Origin: Paraburkholderia sprentiae WSM5005
GTDB lineage: Bacteria; Pseudomonadota; Gammaproteobacteria; Burkholderiales; Burkholderiaceae
NCBI RefSeq assembly: GCF_001865575.2
Contig: NZ_CP017561.2
Coordinates: 3,232,001-3,296,000, forward strand
Direction: 5' to 3'
Length of the DNA stretch: 64,000 nt
The translations under genes were made by a program, and so were the position numbers. This document shows positions 9,123 to 17,137 of this stretch, in pieces; the first letter of the stretch is position 1; each line of letters begins with the position of its first letter. Below the pieces are notes generated by a model that had not been told where the DNA came from, searched no databases, and saw nothing but the letters and a program-made list of their open reading frames with translations.

Positions 9123-10406
9123 TCAGATTGTCTGTGGCGTCGGCACTTTGGCCGGGCGGTTGATGCGCAGCACGATCACCGCCGCGACCAGACACAAGCC
9201 GCCGGAAATCATGGACGCCACCGTGTACGTGCCAAGGCTCGCGCGCAGCATGCCCGCGCCGAGCGCCGCGAATGCCGCGCCGAGCTGGTGTCCCGCCACC
9301 ACCCAGCCGAACACGATCGGGGCCGACTCCTTGCCGTAGACGTCGGTGGCGAGACGCACGGTCGGCGGCACGGTGGCGATCCAGTCGAGGCCGTAGAACA
9401 CCGCAAACAGCGGCAGGCCGAAAAAGTCGATGCCGAACGCATGCGGCAGATACATCAACGACAGACCCCGCAGCCCGTAGTACCAGAACAGCAGCACGCG
9501 GCTATTGAAGCGGTCCGACAGCCAACCGGACATCGTCGTGCCGAACAGGTCGAACACGCCCATCGCCGCAAGCAGCGACGCGCCCTGCACTTCGGTCATC
9601 CCGTAGTCGCCGCACATCGCGATCAGATGAGTGCCGACATAGCCATTGGTGCTCGCGCCACAAATGAAGAAGCTGAAGAACAGCAGCCAGAAGTCGCGCG
9701 TTTTGCTCGCCGACGCGAGCGTGCCGAACGCGATTGCAAGCGGGTTCTGCTTCGTCACGGTCGTGGTGATGGGCGCATCGTGCGGTTCACCGTACGGGCG
9801 CAGTTGCATGCTGGCCGGATGCTCGGGCAGCAGGAATGCGACGAGCGGAATCACGACGCCCGCCGCGAGCGCGACGACCCACACGACCTGGCGCCAGCCG
9901 TGATGCTCGGCGATGGCCGCGAGCAGCGGCAGGAACACTAGCTGGCCGGTCGCCGAGCTGGCGGTCAGGATGCCCATCACGAGCCCGCGACGCGTGGTGA
10001 ACCAGCGCGTCACGACGGTCGCCGACAGCGACAGCGCGGCCACCCCGGTCGAGCCGCCGACCATCACGCCCCAGATCAGCACCATCTGCCACGGATGCGT
10101 CATCAGCGACGACAGCGCGACGCCCGCGGCCATCGTGCCGAGCGCGGCGAGCAGCGTCGGCCGTACGCCGAAGCGCTGCATCGCGGCGGCCGCGAACGGC
10201 CCCATCAGCCCGTACAGCGCGATGTTCACGGAGATCGCCAGCGAAATCGTTGCGCGGCTCCAGCCGAACTGGTGCTCGAGCGGCACCATCATCACGCTCG
10301 GTGTCGCGCGGGTGCCCGCCGCCGCGAGCAACACCAGGAACACTACGGCGACGGTCAACCAGCCGTAGTGGAATCGTCCGCCTATCAGTCGCGCAGCCCA
10401 GTTCAT
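9123..10406 (-). CDS. MFS transporter, monocarboxylate-type, divergent from tetR
   Basis: A 427-residue, 12-helix major facilitator protein. The N-terminal GGRFHYGWLTVAVVFLVLL and the WSRATISLAISVNIALYG segment are typical of the monocarboxylate/oxalate-formate porter branch. ATG 10406 is chosen since GGGAGA lies 4-9 bases upstream, overlapping an earlier in-frame ATG at 10421. The gene is transcribed away from a TetR-type regulator, and two similar palindromes lie between the two start codons, so control by that regulator is likely (inference). The substrate cannot be read from the sequence. Confidence 0.88.
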   Translation of the reverse strand: MNWAARLIGGRFHYGWLTVAVVFLVLLAAAGTRATPSVMMVPLEHQFGWSRATISLAISVNIALYGLMGPFAAAAMQRFGVRPTLLAALGTMAAGVALSSLMTHPWQMVLIWGVMVGGSTGVAALSLSATVVTRWFTTRRGLVMGILTASSATGQLVFLPLLAAIAEHHGWRQVVWVVALAAGVVIPLVAFLLPEHPASMQLRPYGEPHDAPITTTVTKQNPLAIAFGTLASASKTRDFWLLFFSFFICGASTNGYVGTHLIAMCGDYGMTEVQGASLLAAMGVFDLFGTTMSGWLSDRFNSRVLLFWYYGLRGLSLMYLPHAFGIDFFGLPLFAVFYGLDWIATVPPTVRLATDVYGKESAPIVFGWVVAGHQLGAAFAALGAGMLRASLGTYTVASMISGGLCLVAAVIVLRINRPAKVPTPQTI

Positions 10407-10471
10407 CGGTTCTCCCATCAACGCGCCCGGGTGGCGGCGTCGTTCGTATTATTTCGGTGTCGGTGGATGAC

Positions 10472-10491
10472 TTGTGACAGGTCGGTCACAA
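10472..10491. promoter_or_regulatory. Operator 1 of the MFS-tetR intergenic region
   Basis: A perfect inverted repeat, TTGTGAC-AGGTCG-GTCACAA, lies between the divergent MFS and TetR genes. Its core has the form GTnAC-N6-GTnAC with GGTCG in the spacer, shared with the second site 34 bp away. It is the likely binding site of the adjacent TetR regulator. Confidence 0.7.
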
Positions 10492-10507
10492 TAGTGTTGC
10501 GATGTTA

Positions 10508-10523
10508 GTTACTGGTCGGTAAC
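10508..10523. promoter_or_regulatory. Operator 2 of the MFS-tetR intergenic region
   Basis: The inverted repeat GTTAC-TGGTCG-GTAAC has the same architecture and the same GGTCG spacer core as operator 1. The centres are 34 bp apart, about three helical turns, so two TetR dimers could sit on the same DNA face. It lies 36 bp before the tetR start codon. Confidence 0.7.
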
Positions 10524-10558
10524 ATGTCAAGGCGTCAATTTCATTCGGGTGACCTGCC

Positions 10559-11206
10559 ATGTCCCACAGCCAAACTCTCAAGCCCGCCTCCACCCGCTCC
10601 CGGCGCGCGCGCGGTGCGCAGACCGCCGGACCGCAGGCGCAGCAGCATCTGCTGCGCGCCGCCAGTGAGTTGTTCTATCGCGAGGGCGTGCGCACGGTCG
10701 GCGTCGACGCTGTGGTCCAGCGCGCGGGGGTGAACAAGATGAGCCTGTACCGGCAGTTTTCGTCGAAGGACGAGCTTGTCATGGCCTATCTGGAGCAGAA
10801 GGACGAGCAGTTCTTTGGCTACGTCGAGAAGAGTTTCGCCAAGCATCCGGGCCAACCGGCGAAGCAGCTTCAACAGTACTTCGACGACCTCGCGGTGCGC
10901 GCCTCGGTCGACGACTACCGCGGCTGCCCGTTCGTGAATGTGGCGGTGGAGTTTTCGGATACCGCGCATCCGGCGCGGCAGTTCGTCTTCCGCAACAAGC
11001 AGCGCTTGATGGCGCGCCTGCTCGAACTGTCGACGGCGGCCGGCGCCGGCGATCCGCATGCACTCGCCGATGCGCTCGGGCTGCTGATCGAGGGCGTGTA
11101 CGCGGCGAGCCAGACTTATGGGCCGAGCTGCGGGCCGATCCTCGCCGCGCCGAAAGTCGCCGCACAGTTGATTGCGGCCGCTTGCGGCGAGACGCGGGCT
11201 AGCTGA
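10559..11206 (+). CDS. TetR-family transcriptional regulator
   Basis: A 215-residue regulator. The N-terminal helix-turn-helix domain is clear: LLRAASELFYREGVRTVGVDAVVQRAGVNKMSLYRQFSSKDELV, residues about 28-75, with the typical VNKMSLYRQF recognition helix. The C-terminal half is the ligand-binding and dimerisation domain, including YRGCPFVNVAVEFSD, seen in the branch that controls small-molecule exporters and oxidoreductases. It probably represses itself and the divergent MFS gene through the two palindromes between them. The ligand is unknown. Confidence 0.92.
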   Translation: MSHSQTLKPASTRSRRARGAQTAGPQAQQHLLRAASELFYREGVRTVGVDAVVQRAGVNKMSLYRQFSSKDELVMAYLEQKDEQFFGYVEKSFAKHPGQPAKQLQQYFDDLAVRASVDDYRGCPFVNVAVEFSDTAHPARQFVFRNKQRLMARLLELSTAAGAGDPHALADALGLLIEGVYAASQTYGPSCGPILAAPKVAAQLIAAACGETRAS

Positions 11207-11263
11207 ACCGGTTGGTCGGCCGAGTCCATTAAAATTACGCTTTCCCCGCCGCGTCCGCCCGCC

Positions 11264-11818
11264 ATGCCGTTGCCCGCCGAATCCCATGATGCCGTTATCG
11301 CCGCGACCCGTCACTGGCTGACTGAGGCCGTGATCGGCCTGAACCTCTGTCCGTTCGCGAAGGCCGTGCATGTGAAGGGGCAGATCCGCTACACGGTCAC
11401 CGAGGCGGACACGCTCGAAGCGGTGCTGATCGATCTGGAAGGCGAACTGCAGACGCTCGTCGCCGCCGACCCCGCTGTCATCGACACGACGCTGCTGATC
11501 CTGCCGCGCGCGTTCGGCGACTTTCTCGACTTCAACGATTGCCTGTTCTTCGCCGACCGGCTGATCCAGCAGTTGCGGCTCGAAGGCGTCATCCAGATCG
11601 CGAGCTTTCATCCGCGTTACCAGTTCGAAGACAGCGAGCCCGACGATATCGAGAACTACACCAACCGGGCGCCCTATCCGATCCTGCATCTGCTGCGGGA
11701 GGACAGCATCGAGCGGGCCGTGCGGGCCTTTCCCGACGCGGAGCAGATTTACGAGCGCAACCAGGAGACGCTGCGGCGCGTCGGCCTCGCGGGCTGGGAT
11801 GCGTTGATGAAGCGCTGA
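11264..11818 (+). CDS. DUF1415 family protein
   Basis: A 184-residue cytoplasmic protein of a conserved proteobacterial family without known function. The N-terminal TRHWLTEAVIGLNLCPFAKAV, the central LPRAFGDFLDFNDCLFFAD and the ASFHPRYQFEDSEPDDIENY stretch are strongly conserved family features; the last resembles a metal or substrate site with His, Asp and Glu. No membrane segment or signal peptide is visible. It follows the tetR gene by 57 bp but is probably an independent unit. I can assign the family but not a function. Confidence 0.88.
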   Translation: MPLPAESHDAVIAATRHWLTEAVIGLNLCPFAKAVHVKGQIRYTVTEADTLEAVLIDLEGELQTLVAADPAVIDTTLLILPRAFGDFLDFNDCLFFADRLIQQLRLEGVIQIASFHPRYQFEDSEPDDIENYTNRAPYPILHLLREDSIERAVRAFPDAEQIYERNQETLRRVGLAGWDALMKR

Positions 11819-11826
11819 GCCGCGCG

Positions 11827-12684
11827 TCAGCCGGGCACGAAAAACCGCTCCTTCAGCGCATCGAGCCCGAGGGTGTCCAGCACTTCGCCGAGTCGCTCGG
11901 CCGGCCGGCGCCGCGGCAAATCCTTGTACTGCGCGATGATCAACTCGTTTTTCATCGAGTGTTCCCAACCGACCAACTCGGTCACAGTGACCTGATAGCC
12001 ATGGGCTTCGAGTTGAAGGCAGCGCAGCACATTCGTGATCTGGCTGCCGAATTCGCGCGTGTGCAGCGGGTGACGCCACATTTCCGTCAGCGCGTCCTTC
12101 AGCGCCCGGCCTTTGTTTTGCCGCAGCACGCCGGCCACCTCTGCCTGACAGCACGGCACGACGACGATGTACTTCGCGTGTTTTTCGAGCGCGAAGCGAA
12201 TCGCGTCGTCGGTGGCGGTATTGCACGCGTGCAGTGCGGTCACGACGTCGATTTCGGCGGGCAGGCGCGTCGACGTGATCGACTCGGCCACCGACAGATT
12301 CAGAAACGACATCCCCTTGAAGCCGAGCCGCGCCGCCAGCTCTTCGGACTTCGTCACCAGTTCTTCGCGCGTTTCAATGCCGTAAATGTGCGAAGCCCCA
12401 CCAGCGACGTCCTGAAACTCCTTGAAAAACAGGTCGTAAAGGATAAAACCGAGATATGACTTGCCAGCGCCGTGATCGACGAGCGTCAGCGACCCCTGCC
12501 GGTTCTTCACGTCCTCGAGCAGCGGCTCGATGAACTGGAACAGATGGTAGACCTGCTTCAGCTTGCGACGGCTGTCCTGATTCATCTTGCCGTCGCGCGT
12601 GAGGATGTGGAGTTCCTTGAGCAGTTCGACGGACTGGTTGGGACGGATTTCGTGGGTTTTGCCGGACATCGTATGAGCCGCCAT
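11827..12684 (-). CDS. Class I SAM-dependent methyltransferase, Methyltransf_32 type
   Basis: About 285 residues. The SAM-binding part is LVDHGAGKSYLGFILYDLFF, followed by YGIETREELVTKSEELAARLG, and the family motif ALHACNTATDDAIRFAL comes next, then VVPCCQAEVA. These features place it in the methyltransferase group that includes putative RNA methyltransferases; the target is unknown. The frame extends to 12771; ATG 12684 or ATG 12669 are both possible starts and neither has a strong ribosome site. It is convergent with the DUF1415 gene, the two stops being 8 bp apart. Confidence 0.8.
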   Translation of the reverse strand: MAAHTMSGKTHEIRPNQSVELLKELHILTRDGKMNQDSRRKLKQVYHLFQFIEPLLEDVKNRQGSLTLVDHGAGKSYLGFILYDLFFKEFQDVAGGASHIYGIETREELVTKSEELAARLGFKGMSFLNLSVAESITSTRLPAEIDVVTALHACNTATDDAIRFALEKHAKYIVVVPCCQAEVAGVLRQNKGRALKDALTEMWRHPLHTREFGSQITNVLRCLQLEAHGYQVTVTELVGWEHSMKNELIIAQYKDLPRRRPAERLGEVLDTLGLDALKERFFVPG

Positions 12685-13055
12685 CAATTGCAGTGCGAAC
12701 GTGCGACAGATGACGGAAAAAGGGAAATGTTGCTGCCAGTTTACCCAAAGTGCGGCACTCCCAGCGAGCACGCCCCGCGAATCACGCGAGGTAGGCGGTC
12801 ACTGGGAACACTTTCTGCTCGACAGGCGATGCGTGAAAACGTCTCGAGGATGGCTGAAAAACAGCTCGCGCGCCGGCTCAGTCTGCGGGGTGCAAGCCGT
12901 GGCGCCGAAAACAGCGGCTGTCCGGCCGTGCGACCGGATACGCGAGCCGGATGCATGTGGGGAGAGCGGTCCCGGAACCGGGCCGAACATTACGTAACCA
13001 GCAGCGAGCCAGCTGAGCAACGGCTCGCGCTCGGACGATCACAGTAGAGGCGGCA
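12685..13055. other. Gene-free stretch with hairpins
   Basis: No convincing coding sequence is present. It holds a 7-bp inverted repeat (GCGAGCC 13004-13010 with GGCTCGC 13022-13028) and a short CCCGG/CCGGG hairpin near 12970. It should contain the promoters of the flanking divergent genes, but I see no consensus site. Confidence 0.5.
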
Positions 13056-13376
13056 ATGGATACGGTACCCAACGGAAACGTCGAACAGAAATTTCAGGAA
13101 ATGCTGGCGAAGCTCACCGCCGCGCCGGCATGGTCGGAGAAGCAGCAACTCGAGCTGGAGATGGCACGCGACATTTCGACGGAAATGCTGCGGCTCGCCG
13201 AGGTCATGCGCGACGGCAACGTCGACCTCGAAACCTGCCTGACGATGCTCAAGTACGCCAAGGTGCTCGACTTCGTGATGACGACCCTTGCGTCGCGGCG
13301 CGACATCAAACCCCAGACGCTACGGGTGATCTTCAAGCTCGCCGGGCTGAAGGTCGACGAAGCCTACCCGGGTTAG
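13056..13376 (+). CDS. Conserved hypothetical protein, small and helical
   Basis: A 106-residue cytoplasmic protein with no recognised domain. It is rich in Glu, Leu and Lys and probably almost all helical (for example LELEMARDISTEMLRLAEVMRD). An AGAGG ribosome site lies 6-8 bases before the ATG. Codon use is like that of its neighbours and no competing frame is better. A 140-bp gap without features follows. I cannot name a function. Confidence 0.7.
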   Translation: MDTVPNGNVEQKFQEMLAKLTAAPAWSEKQQLELEMARDISTEMLRLAEVMRDGNVDLETCLTMLKYAKVLDFVMTTLASRRDIKPQTLRVIFKLAGLKVDEAYPG

Positions 13377-13517
13377 CGCTTCGCCGCGTTGCTCAGGATA
13401 GACTGGTATCGCGTCTCCGGCGTCACCGCAACACTCACGCTGCTCCGCAACACGACCGCGCGCGAGCGGCTATGCCGCTCACGACGCGGGCTTCCGCACT
13501 TTCCCTCCACGGTCGTC

Positions 13518-13727
13518 TCACGCGCGCGGCGCCTCGGCGGGCGGCGTTCCCTCATGAAATAGCGTCTTCAGCTGCGCGCGCAGCTCCGGCGAATCCGCGT
13601 GCTTGTGAACGCTGACGGCATGCTGAACCGCGGCTTCGAGCAATTCGCTGTCGCTGTCGGCGGACATCGCGACAGTGCAGTTCATTTCGCTCGGAAACTC
13701 GCGACAGTCGATATATTTGCGAACCAT
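13518..13727 (-). CDS. DUF1059 domain protein
   Basis: A 69-residue protein beginning MVRKYIDCREFPSEMNCTVAMSADSDSELLEAAVQHA, the DUF1059 pattern: Cys in YIDCREFP, then a second Cys in NCTVAMSADSDSEL, and a His-containing helix (AVQHAVSVHKHAD). The Cys and His residues suggest metal binding, but this is inference. The start is firmly set by AAGGAGG seven bases before the ATG, although the open frame extends 370 bp further upstream. It is divergent from the flavoprotein gene. Confidence 0.85.
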   Translation of the reverse strand: MVRKYIDCREFPSEMNCTVAMSADSDSELLEAAVQHAVSVHKHADSPELRAQLKTLFHEGTPPAEAPRA

Positions 13728-14164
13728 GGCAACCTCCTTGAACCAGACGATCGACCCTTCCACCGATTCAACACGCGATGCGCGTCGGCTGCCGACGGGC
13801 GGCAGGGGTCCGACGCGCCGCAGCGGCTGCGTCCGAAGTGACGTGATCGGGAATTGGCGCAAGGAACGACGCGAACGGCGTCCGATGGAAGGGATTTGAA
13901 AAGTATAGATCGCGTGCCGCGCGAGCCAAGCGGTGAATGCGATGCGCAACGGCCGGGAGAAAGACTGAATGCAGTATTTTCCGGCCTGGGGCGATCGAGC
14001 CCCACCGCCTGGCTCAATTGCCGCCTGCTTGCCTGCACCGAGCAGGGTTCGGCCGCCTCCGGCGGCGTTTGCCGCACACCGCGCGCGGTGTGACAATAGC
14101 GCCCTTCACGTCGTCCGTCCGCCCGGTCGCCACGACGCACCGCCATTTTCCCCCGCTGAACCCG
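13728..14164. other. Divergent intergenic region, gene-free
   Basis: Between the DUF1059 gene and the flavoprotein gene. Long open frames cross it on both strands, but they have no homology-like features and reflect high GC. Several GC-rich hairpins occur around 14050-14095. I see no consensus promoter. Confidence 0.5.
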
Positions 14165-15436
14165 ATGCCATCCTCGCTTGATTCCGCCCGCGTCGCCGTG
14201 ATCGGCGGCGGCCCTGCCGGCCTGATGGCCGCCGAGACGCTTGCCCGGCGCGGCGTGCAAGTCCACGTGTATGACGCGATGCCGTCGGTGGGTCGCAAAT
14301 TCCTGATGGCGGGCAAAGGCGGCATGAACATCACGCATTCGGAACCCCTCGAGCCGTTTCTCGAGCGCTACGGCGCACGACGCGCGCACATCGCGCCGTT
14401 GCTCGACGCGTTCGGTCCCGACGCGCTGCGCGCGTGGCTGCGCGAGTTGGGCGTTGAGACGTTCGTCGGCAGTTCGGGGCGCGTGTTCCCGTCCGACATG
14501 AAAGCCGCGCCGATGCTGCGCGCGTGGCTGCATCGGCTGCGCGCAGCGGGCGTGCAATTCCATATGCGTCACAAGTGGAGCGGCTGGGCGTCGATCCCGG
14601 CAGGCGACGCCGCGCATGGGCTGCGCTTCGACACGCCCGATGGTCAACAAGCGGTGAGCTGCGACGCGGTCGTGTTCGCGCTCGGCGGCGCCAGCTGGCC
14701 GCGCCTCGGCTCCGACGCCGCGTGGGTGCCGCTGATGACGTCGCGCGACGTGCCGGTGACGCCGTTACGTCCCGCGAACTGCGGCTTTGACGCGGACTGG
14801 AGCCCGTATCTGCGCGAGCGTTTCGCCGGTCAGCCGATCAAGCCGGTCGCGATTTCGCTCACCGACGTAGACGCAAAAGTCCACCATCGACAAGGTGAAA
14901 TACTTTTGACCGAAACGGGCCTCGAAGGGAGCCTGATTTACGCGTTGTCCGCGCCGATTCGCGAGCGCATTCTGGTCGACGGCGAAGTCACGATCTCGCT
15001 GGATCTCGCGCCGGGCTTGCCGCTCGAGCGGGTCGTCGAGGAAGTGACGCGGCCGCGCGGCTCGCGCTCGATCGCGAGTCATCTGCATGGGCGGATTGGA
15101 ATCGGCGGGCTCAAGCTGGCGTTATTGCACGAGATCCTGGCGAAGGAGGCATTCGCCGATGCGCACCGCCTCGCCCATGCGATCAAGGCGCTGCCGGTGC
15201 GGCTCCTGCGCGCGCGACCGATCGACGAAGCGATCAGCACCGCGGGCGGAATCCCGTTCGAGGCACTGGACCCGCATCTGATGATCGAGCGGATGCCTGG
15301 CGCATTCTGCGCGGGGGAAATGCTCGATTGGGAAGCGCCGACCGGCGGCTATCTGCTGACCGCCTGTTTTGCCAGCGGACGGGTGGCTGGCCAAGGCGCA
15401 TGCGCGTATCTGCAAGCGCGCGGCGCGTCGGCATGA
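14165..15436 (+). CDS. NAD(P)/FAD-dependent oxidoreductase, HI0933/BaiN-like flavoprotein
   Basis: A 423-residue flavoprotein. The N-terminal Rossmann motif ARVAVIGGGPAGLMAAETLA binds FAD, followed by the family signature GRKFLMAGKGGMNITHSEP. The mid-part has AVVFALGGASWPRLGSD, and the C-terminus AFCAGEMLDWEAPTGGYLL closes the FAD site. These are the marks of the HI0933/YhiN/BaiN group, some members of which reduce unsaturated bile acids; most are uncharacterised. The frame runs upstream to 13937, but ATG 14165 starts at the FAD fold. A stretch at 14864-14900 recurs almost exactly 1.9 kb away (see findings). Confidence 0.9.
   Translation: MPSSLDSARVAVIGGGPAGLMAAETLARRGVQVHVYDAMPSVGRKFLMAGKGGMNITHSEPLEPFLERYGARRAHIAPLLDAFGPDALRAWLRELGVETFVGSSGRVFPSDMKAAPMLRAWLHRLRAAGVQFHMRHKWSGWASIPAGDAAHGLRFDTPDGQQAVSCDAVVFALGGASWPRLGSDAAWVPLMTSRDVPVTPLRPANCGFDADWSPYLRERFAGQPIKPVAISLTDVDAKVHHRQGEILLTETGLEGSLIYALSAPIRERILVDGEVTISLDLAPGLPLERVVEEVTRPRGSRSIASHLHGRIGIGGLKLALLHEILAKEAFADAHRLAHAIKALPVRLLRARPIDEAISTAGGIPFEALDPHLMIERMPGAFCAGEMLDWEAPTGGYLLTACFASGRVAGQGACAYLQARGASA
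14864..14900 (+). repeat. 37-bp dispersed repeat, copy A (inside flavoprotein gene)
   Basis: An ungapped comparison with copy B at 16750-16786 shows 33 of 37 identical bases. Both begin GACGTAGAC and end ATCGACAAGGTGAAA. Copy A is coding (DVDAKVHHRQGE region). Confidence 0.6.
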
Positions 15437-15451
15437 GCCGCGCAATCGCCG

Positions 15452-16576
15452 TCACCGCACCTTGAGCCGCCACAACGACGTCACCTCGGCCGCGCGCGCA
15501 TCGTACAGCGGATCGTTCTGATCGCTGGCCTTCGGATGCCGCGGGCGAATGTCCTCGCGTCCCACGACGTTCAGACCTGCGTGCTCGATCGCCGCCAGCA
15601 GCCACTCGCGCGTGCGCAGCCCGAGATGCTCGGCGAAATCCGACATGATCAGCCAACCCTCGCCGCCCGGCGTCAGATGATCCCCGAGGCCGTTCAGGAA
15701 GCCAAGCAGCATGCGGCTGTCAGGATCGTAGACCGCGTGTTCGAGCGGCGACGCGGGCCGCGCCGGCACCCACGGCGGATTGCAGACGACGAGCGGCGCC
15801 CGTGCGTCCGGGAACAGATCGGCCTGCACGATCTCGACCTGCTCGCCGTAGCCGAGGCGCGCGAGGTTTTCACGAGCACACGCAATTGCGCGCGAATCCT
15901 GATCCGTCGCGACGATTTTGCGCACGCCACGCTTGGCCAGCAGCGCGGCGAGCACCCCGGTGCCGGTGCCGATATCGAATGCGAGGTCGAGCGAGGGCAG
16001 CGGCATGCGCGCGACCAGATCGACATACTCGCCGCGTACCGGTGAAAAGACGCCATAGTGCGGATGGATGCGGTCGCCGAGCGCGGCGATCTCGACGCCC
16101 TTCTTGCGCCATTCGTGCGCGCCGATCAAGCCGAGCAATTCGCGCAACGATACGACCGACGCCTCACCGCTCGCCGGTCCATACGCTTCGATGCAGGCCT
16201 GCCGCACGTCGGGCGCGCGACGCAGCGCAATGCCGTAGTCGGCATCGAGCGGAATCAGGATCATGCCGAGCGTGCGCGCGCGCTGCGACTGTGCCTGCCG
16301 ATGCAGGTTGAACGCGTCGAGCGGCGTCGCTCCCTGCTTGCGCGGCCTGCGTTCAAGCCGGCGCGTGACTGCCTGCAGCAGTTGGCGCGCATTCTGAAAG
16401 TCACCGTGCCACAGCAGCGCGGTGCCTTCGCACGCGAGGCGGTAGGCCGAATCGGCGGTGGTGCGGTCGTCGGCGACGACGACGCGCTTCGGCGGCGGCA
16501 CGGCCGCTTCGGAACGCCAGCGCGACGTGCGCGGGCCGTCGGCTTCGGGCCAGGTGAGAGTTGCGGGGCTGGTCAT
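15452..16576 (-). CDS. Class I SAM-dependent methyltransferase with NPPW motif (RsmC/RlmG/PrmC-like)
   Basis: A 374-residue protein. The C-terminal half is a Rossmann methyltransferase: FDIGTGTGVLAALLAKRGVRKIVATDQD, then VEIVQADLFPDA and the catalytic VVCNPPWVPARP, as in enzymes that methylate nitrogen of bases or glutamine. The N-terminal 180 residues are a helical domain with LACEGTALLWHGDFQNARQLLQA, which resembles the substrate domain of rRNA guanine-N2 methyltransferases. Target unknown. The stop codon lies 15 bp from the convergent flavoprotein stop. Confidence 0.82.
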   Translation of the reverse strand: MTSPATLTWPEADGPRTSRWRSEAAVPPPKRVVVADDRTTADSAYRLACEGTALLWHGDFQNARQLLQAVTRRLERRPRKQGATPLDAFNLHRQAQSQRARTLGMILIPLDADYGIALRRAPDVRQACIEAYGPASGEASVVSLRELLGLIGAHEWRKKGVEIAALGDRIHPHYGVFSPVRGEYVDLVARMPLPSLDLAFDIGTGTGVLAALLAKRGVRKIVATDQDSRAIACARENLARLGYGEQVEIVQADLFPDARAPLVVCNPPWVPARPASPLEHAVYDPDSRMLLGFLNGLGDHLTPGGEGWLIMSDFAEHLGLRTREWLLAAIEHAGLNVVGREDIRPRHPKASDQNDPLYDARAAEVTSLWRLKVR

Positions 16577-16982
16577 GGTGCAATGGAATGGATGTGACGT
16601 CGCCGGCTACGTGGACCGCGACAGCGGACAGAAGGTCCGGTAGCTGCCGGCCATCCGGGCGACGCACGAATAGTACCGTACCGCTGCCTTGCGGATTCTC
16701 GGCGGGGCACGCCTCGGTGAGGATGATGAGGTGAGTTTAAGACGTGCAAGACGTAGACTAAAACGTCCACAATCGACAAGGTGAAAGAGATATCGTGGAT
16801 TTTGGGCCGTCGAGCGGCTCACCTGACGCTGCGCTAGTCTGTTACCGGCAGAAGCCAAAGTCGAGAAAAACCGCCGTGGCAATCGGGCAGCGCTCGGTCC
16901 GGCATGCCGCGCGCGGGCTCACGCTGCTTGTGGACGACGGGAGGTAAATCGAACTGGCTCGGTGGTTTAACGCAGAAAAAAG
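16577..16982. other. Gene-free stretch upstream of the methyltransferase
   Basis: No credible gene. It contains copy B of the 37-bp repeat (16750-16786) and, at its right end, the start of the tRNA-Thr terminator. Coding potential in all frames is poor. Confidence 0.5.
16750..16786 (+). repeat. 37-bp dispersed repeat, copy B (intergenic)
   Basis: Matches 33 of 37 positions of 14864-14900 in the same orientation. Within it GTAGAC (16753-16758) and GTCCAC (16765-16770) form an imperfect inverted repeat with a 6-nt spacer. Confidence 0.6.
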
Positions 16983-17019
16983 AAAAACCCCGTCGAAGCG
17001 TGCGCCTCGACGGGGTTTT
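16977..17019 (-). terminator. Rho-independent terminator of tRNA-Thr
   Basis: CCCCGTCGA (16988-16996) pairs perfectly with TCGACGGGG (17007-17015) around a 10-nt loop. Read on the minus strand the stem is followed by TTTTTCTTTTTT, a strong U-tract, 24 bp past the tRNA 3' end. Confidence 0.9.
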
Positions 17020-17042
17020 CAGTTACTGCTGATAGAGCAATC

Positions 17043-17118
17043 TGGTGCCGGCTGCAGGACTCGAACCCGCCACCTCATGATTACAAGTCAAGCGCTCTAC
17101 CTGATGAGCTAAGCCGGC
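17043..17118 (-). tRNA. tRNA-Thr, anticodon TGT
   Basis: A 76-nt tRNA with encoded CCA. The acceptor stem GCCGGCT pairs with AGCCGGC, the D arm is GCTC-loop-GAGC, the T arm carries TTCGAGT, and the anticodon loop CTTGTAA gives anticodon TGT for ACA. The anticodon stem CTTGA/TCATG has one U-U mismatch (28:42). It is followed by its own terminator and lies 19 bp after the sspB stop on the same strand. Confidence 0.96.
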
Positions 17119-17137
17119 ATGAGGCCGTGATTCTACT

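Noticed and set aside
10541..12226. 561-codon open frame on the minus strand
   Set aside because: Antisense to tetR and the DUF1415 gene, both with clear family motifs.
13682..14650. 322-codon open frame on the minus strand
   Set aside because: Crosses the gene-free region and runs antisense to the flavoprotein; low-complexity composition.
17043..17118. tRNA-Thr as an attachment site for an integrated element
   Set aside because: Genes on both sides (sspB, methyltransferase) are ordinary chromosomal genes; no integrase or 3'-end tRNA repeat was seen.
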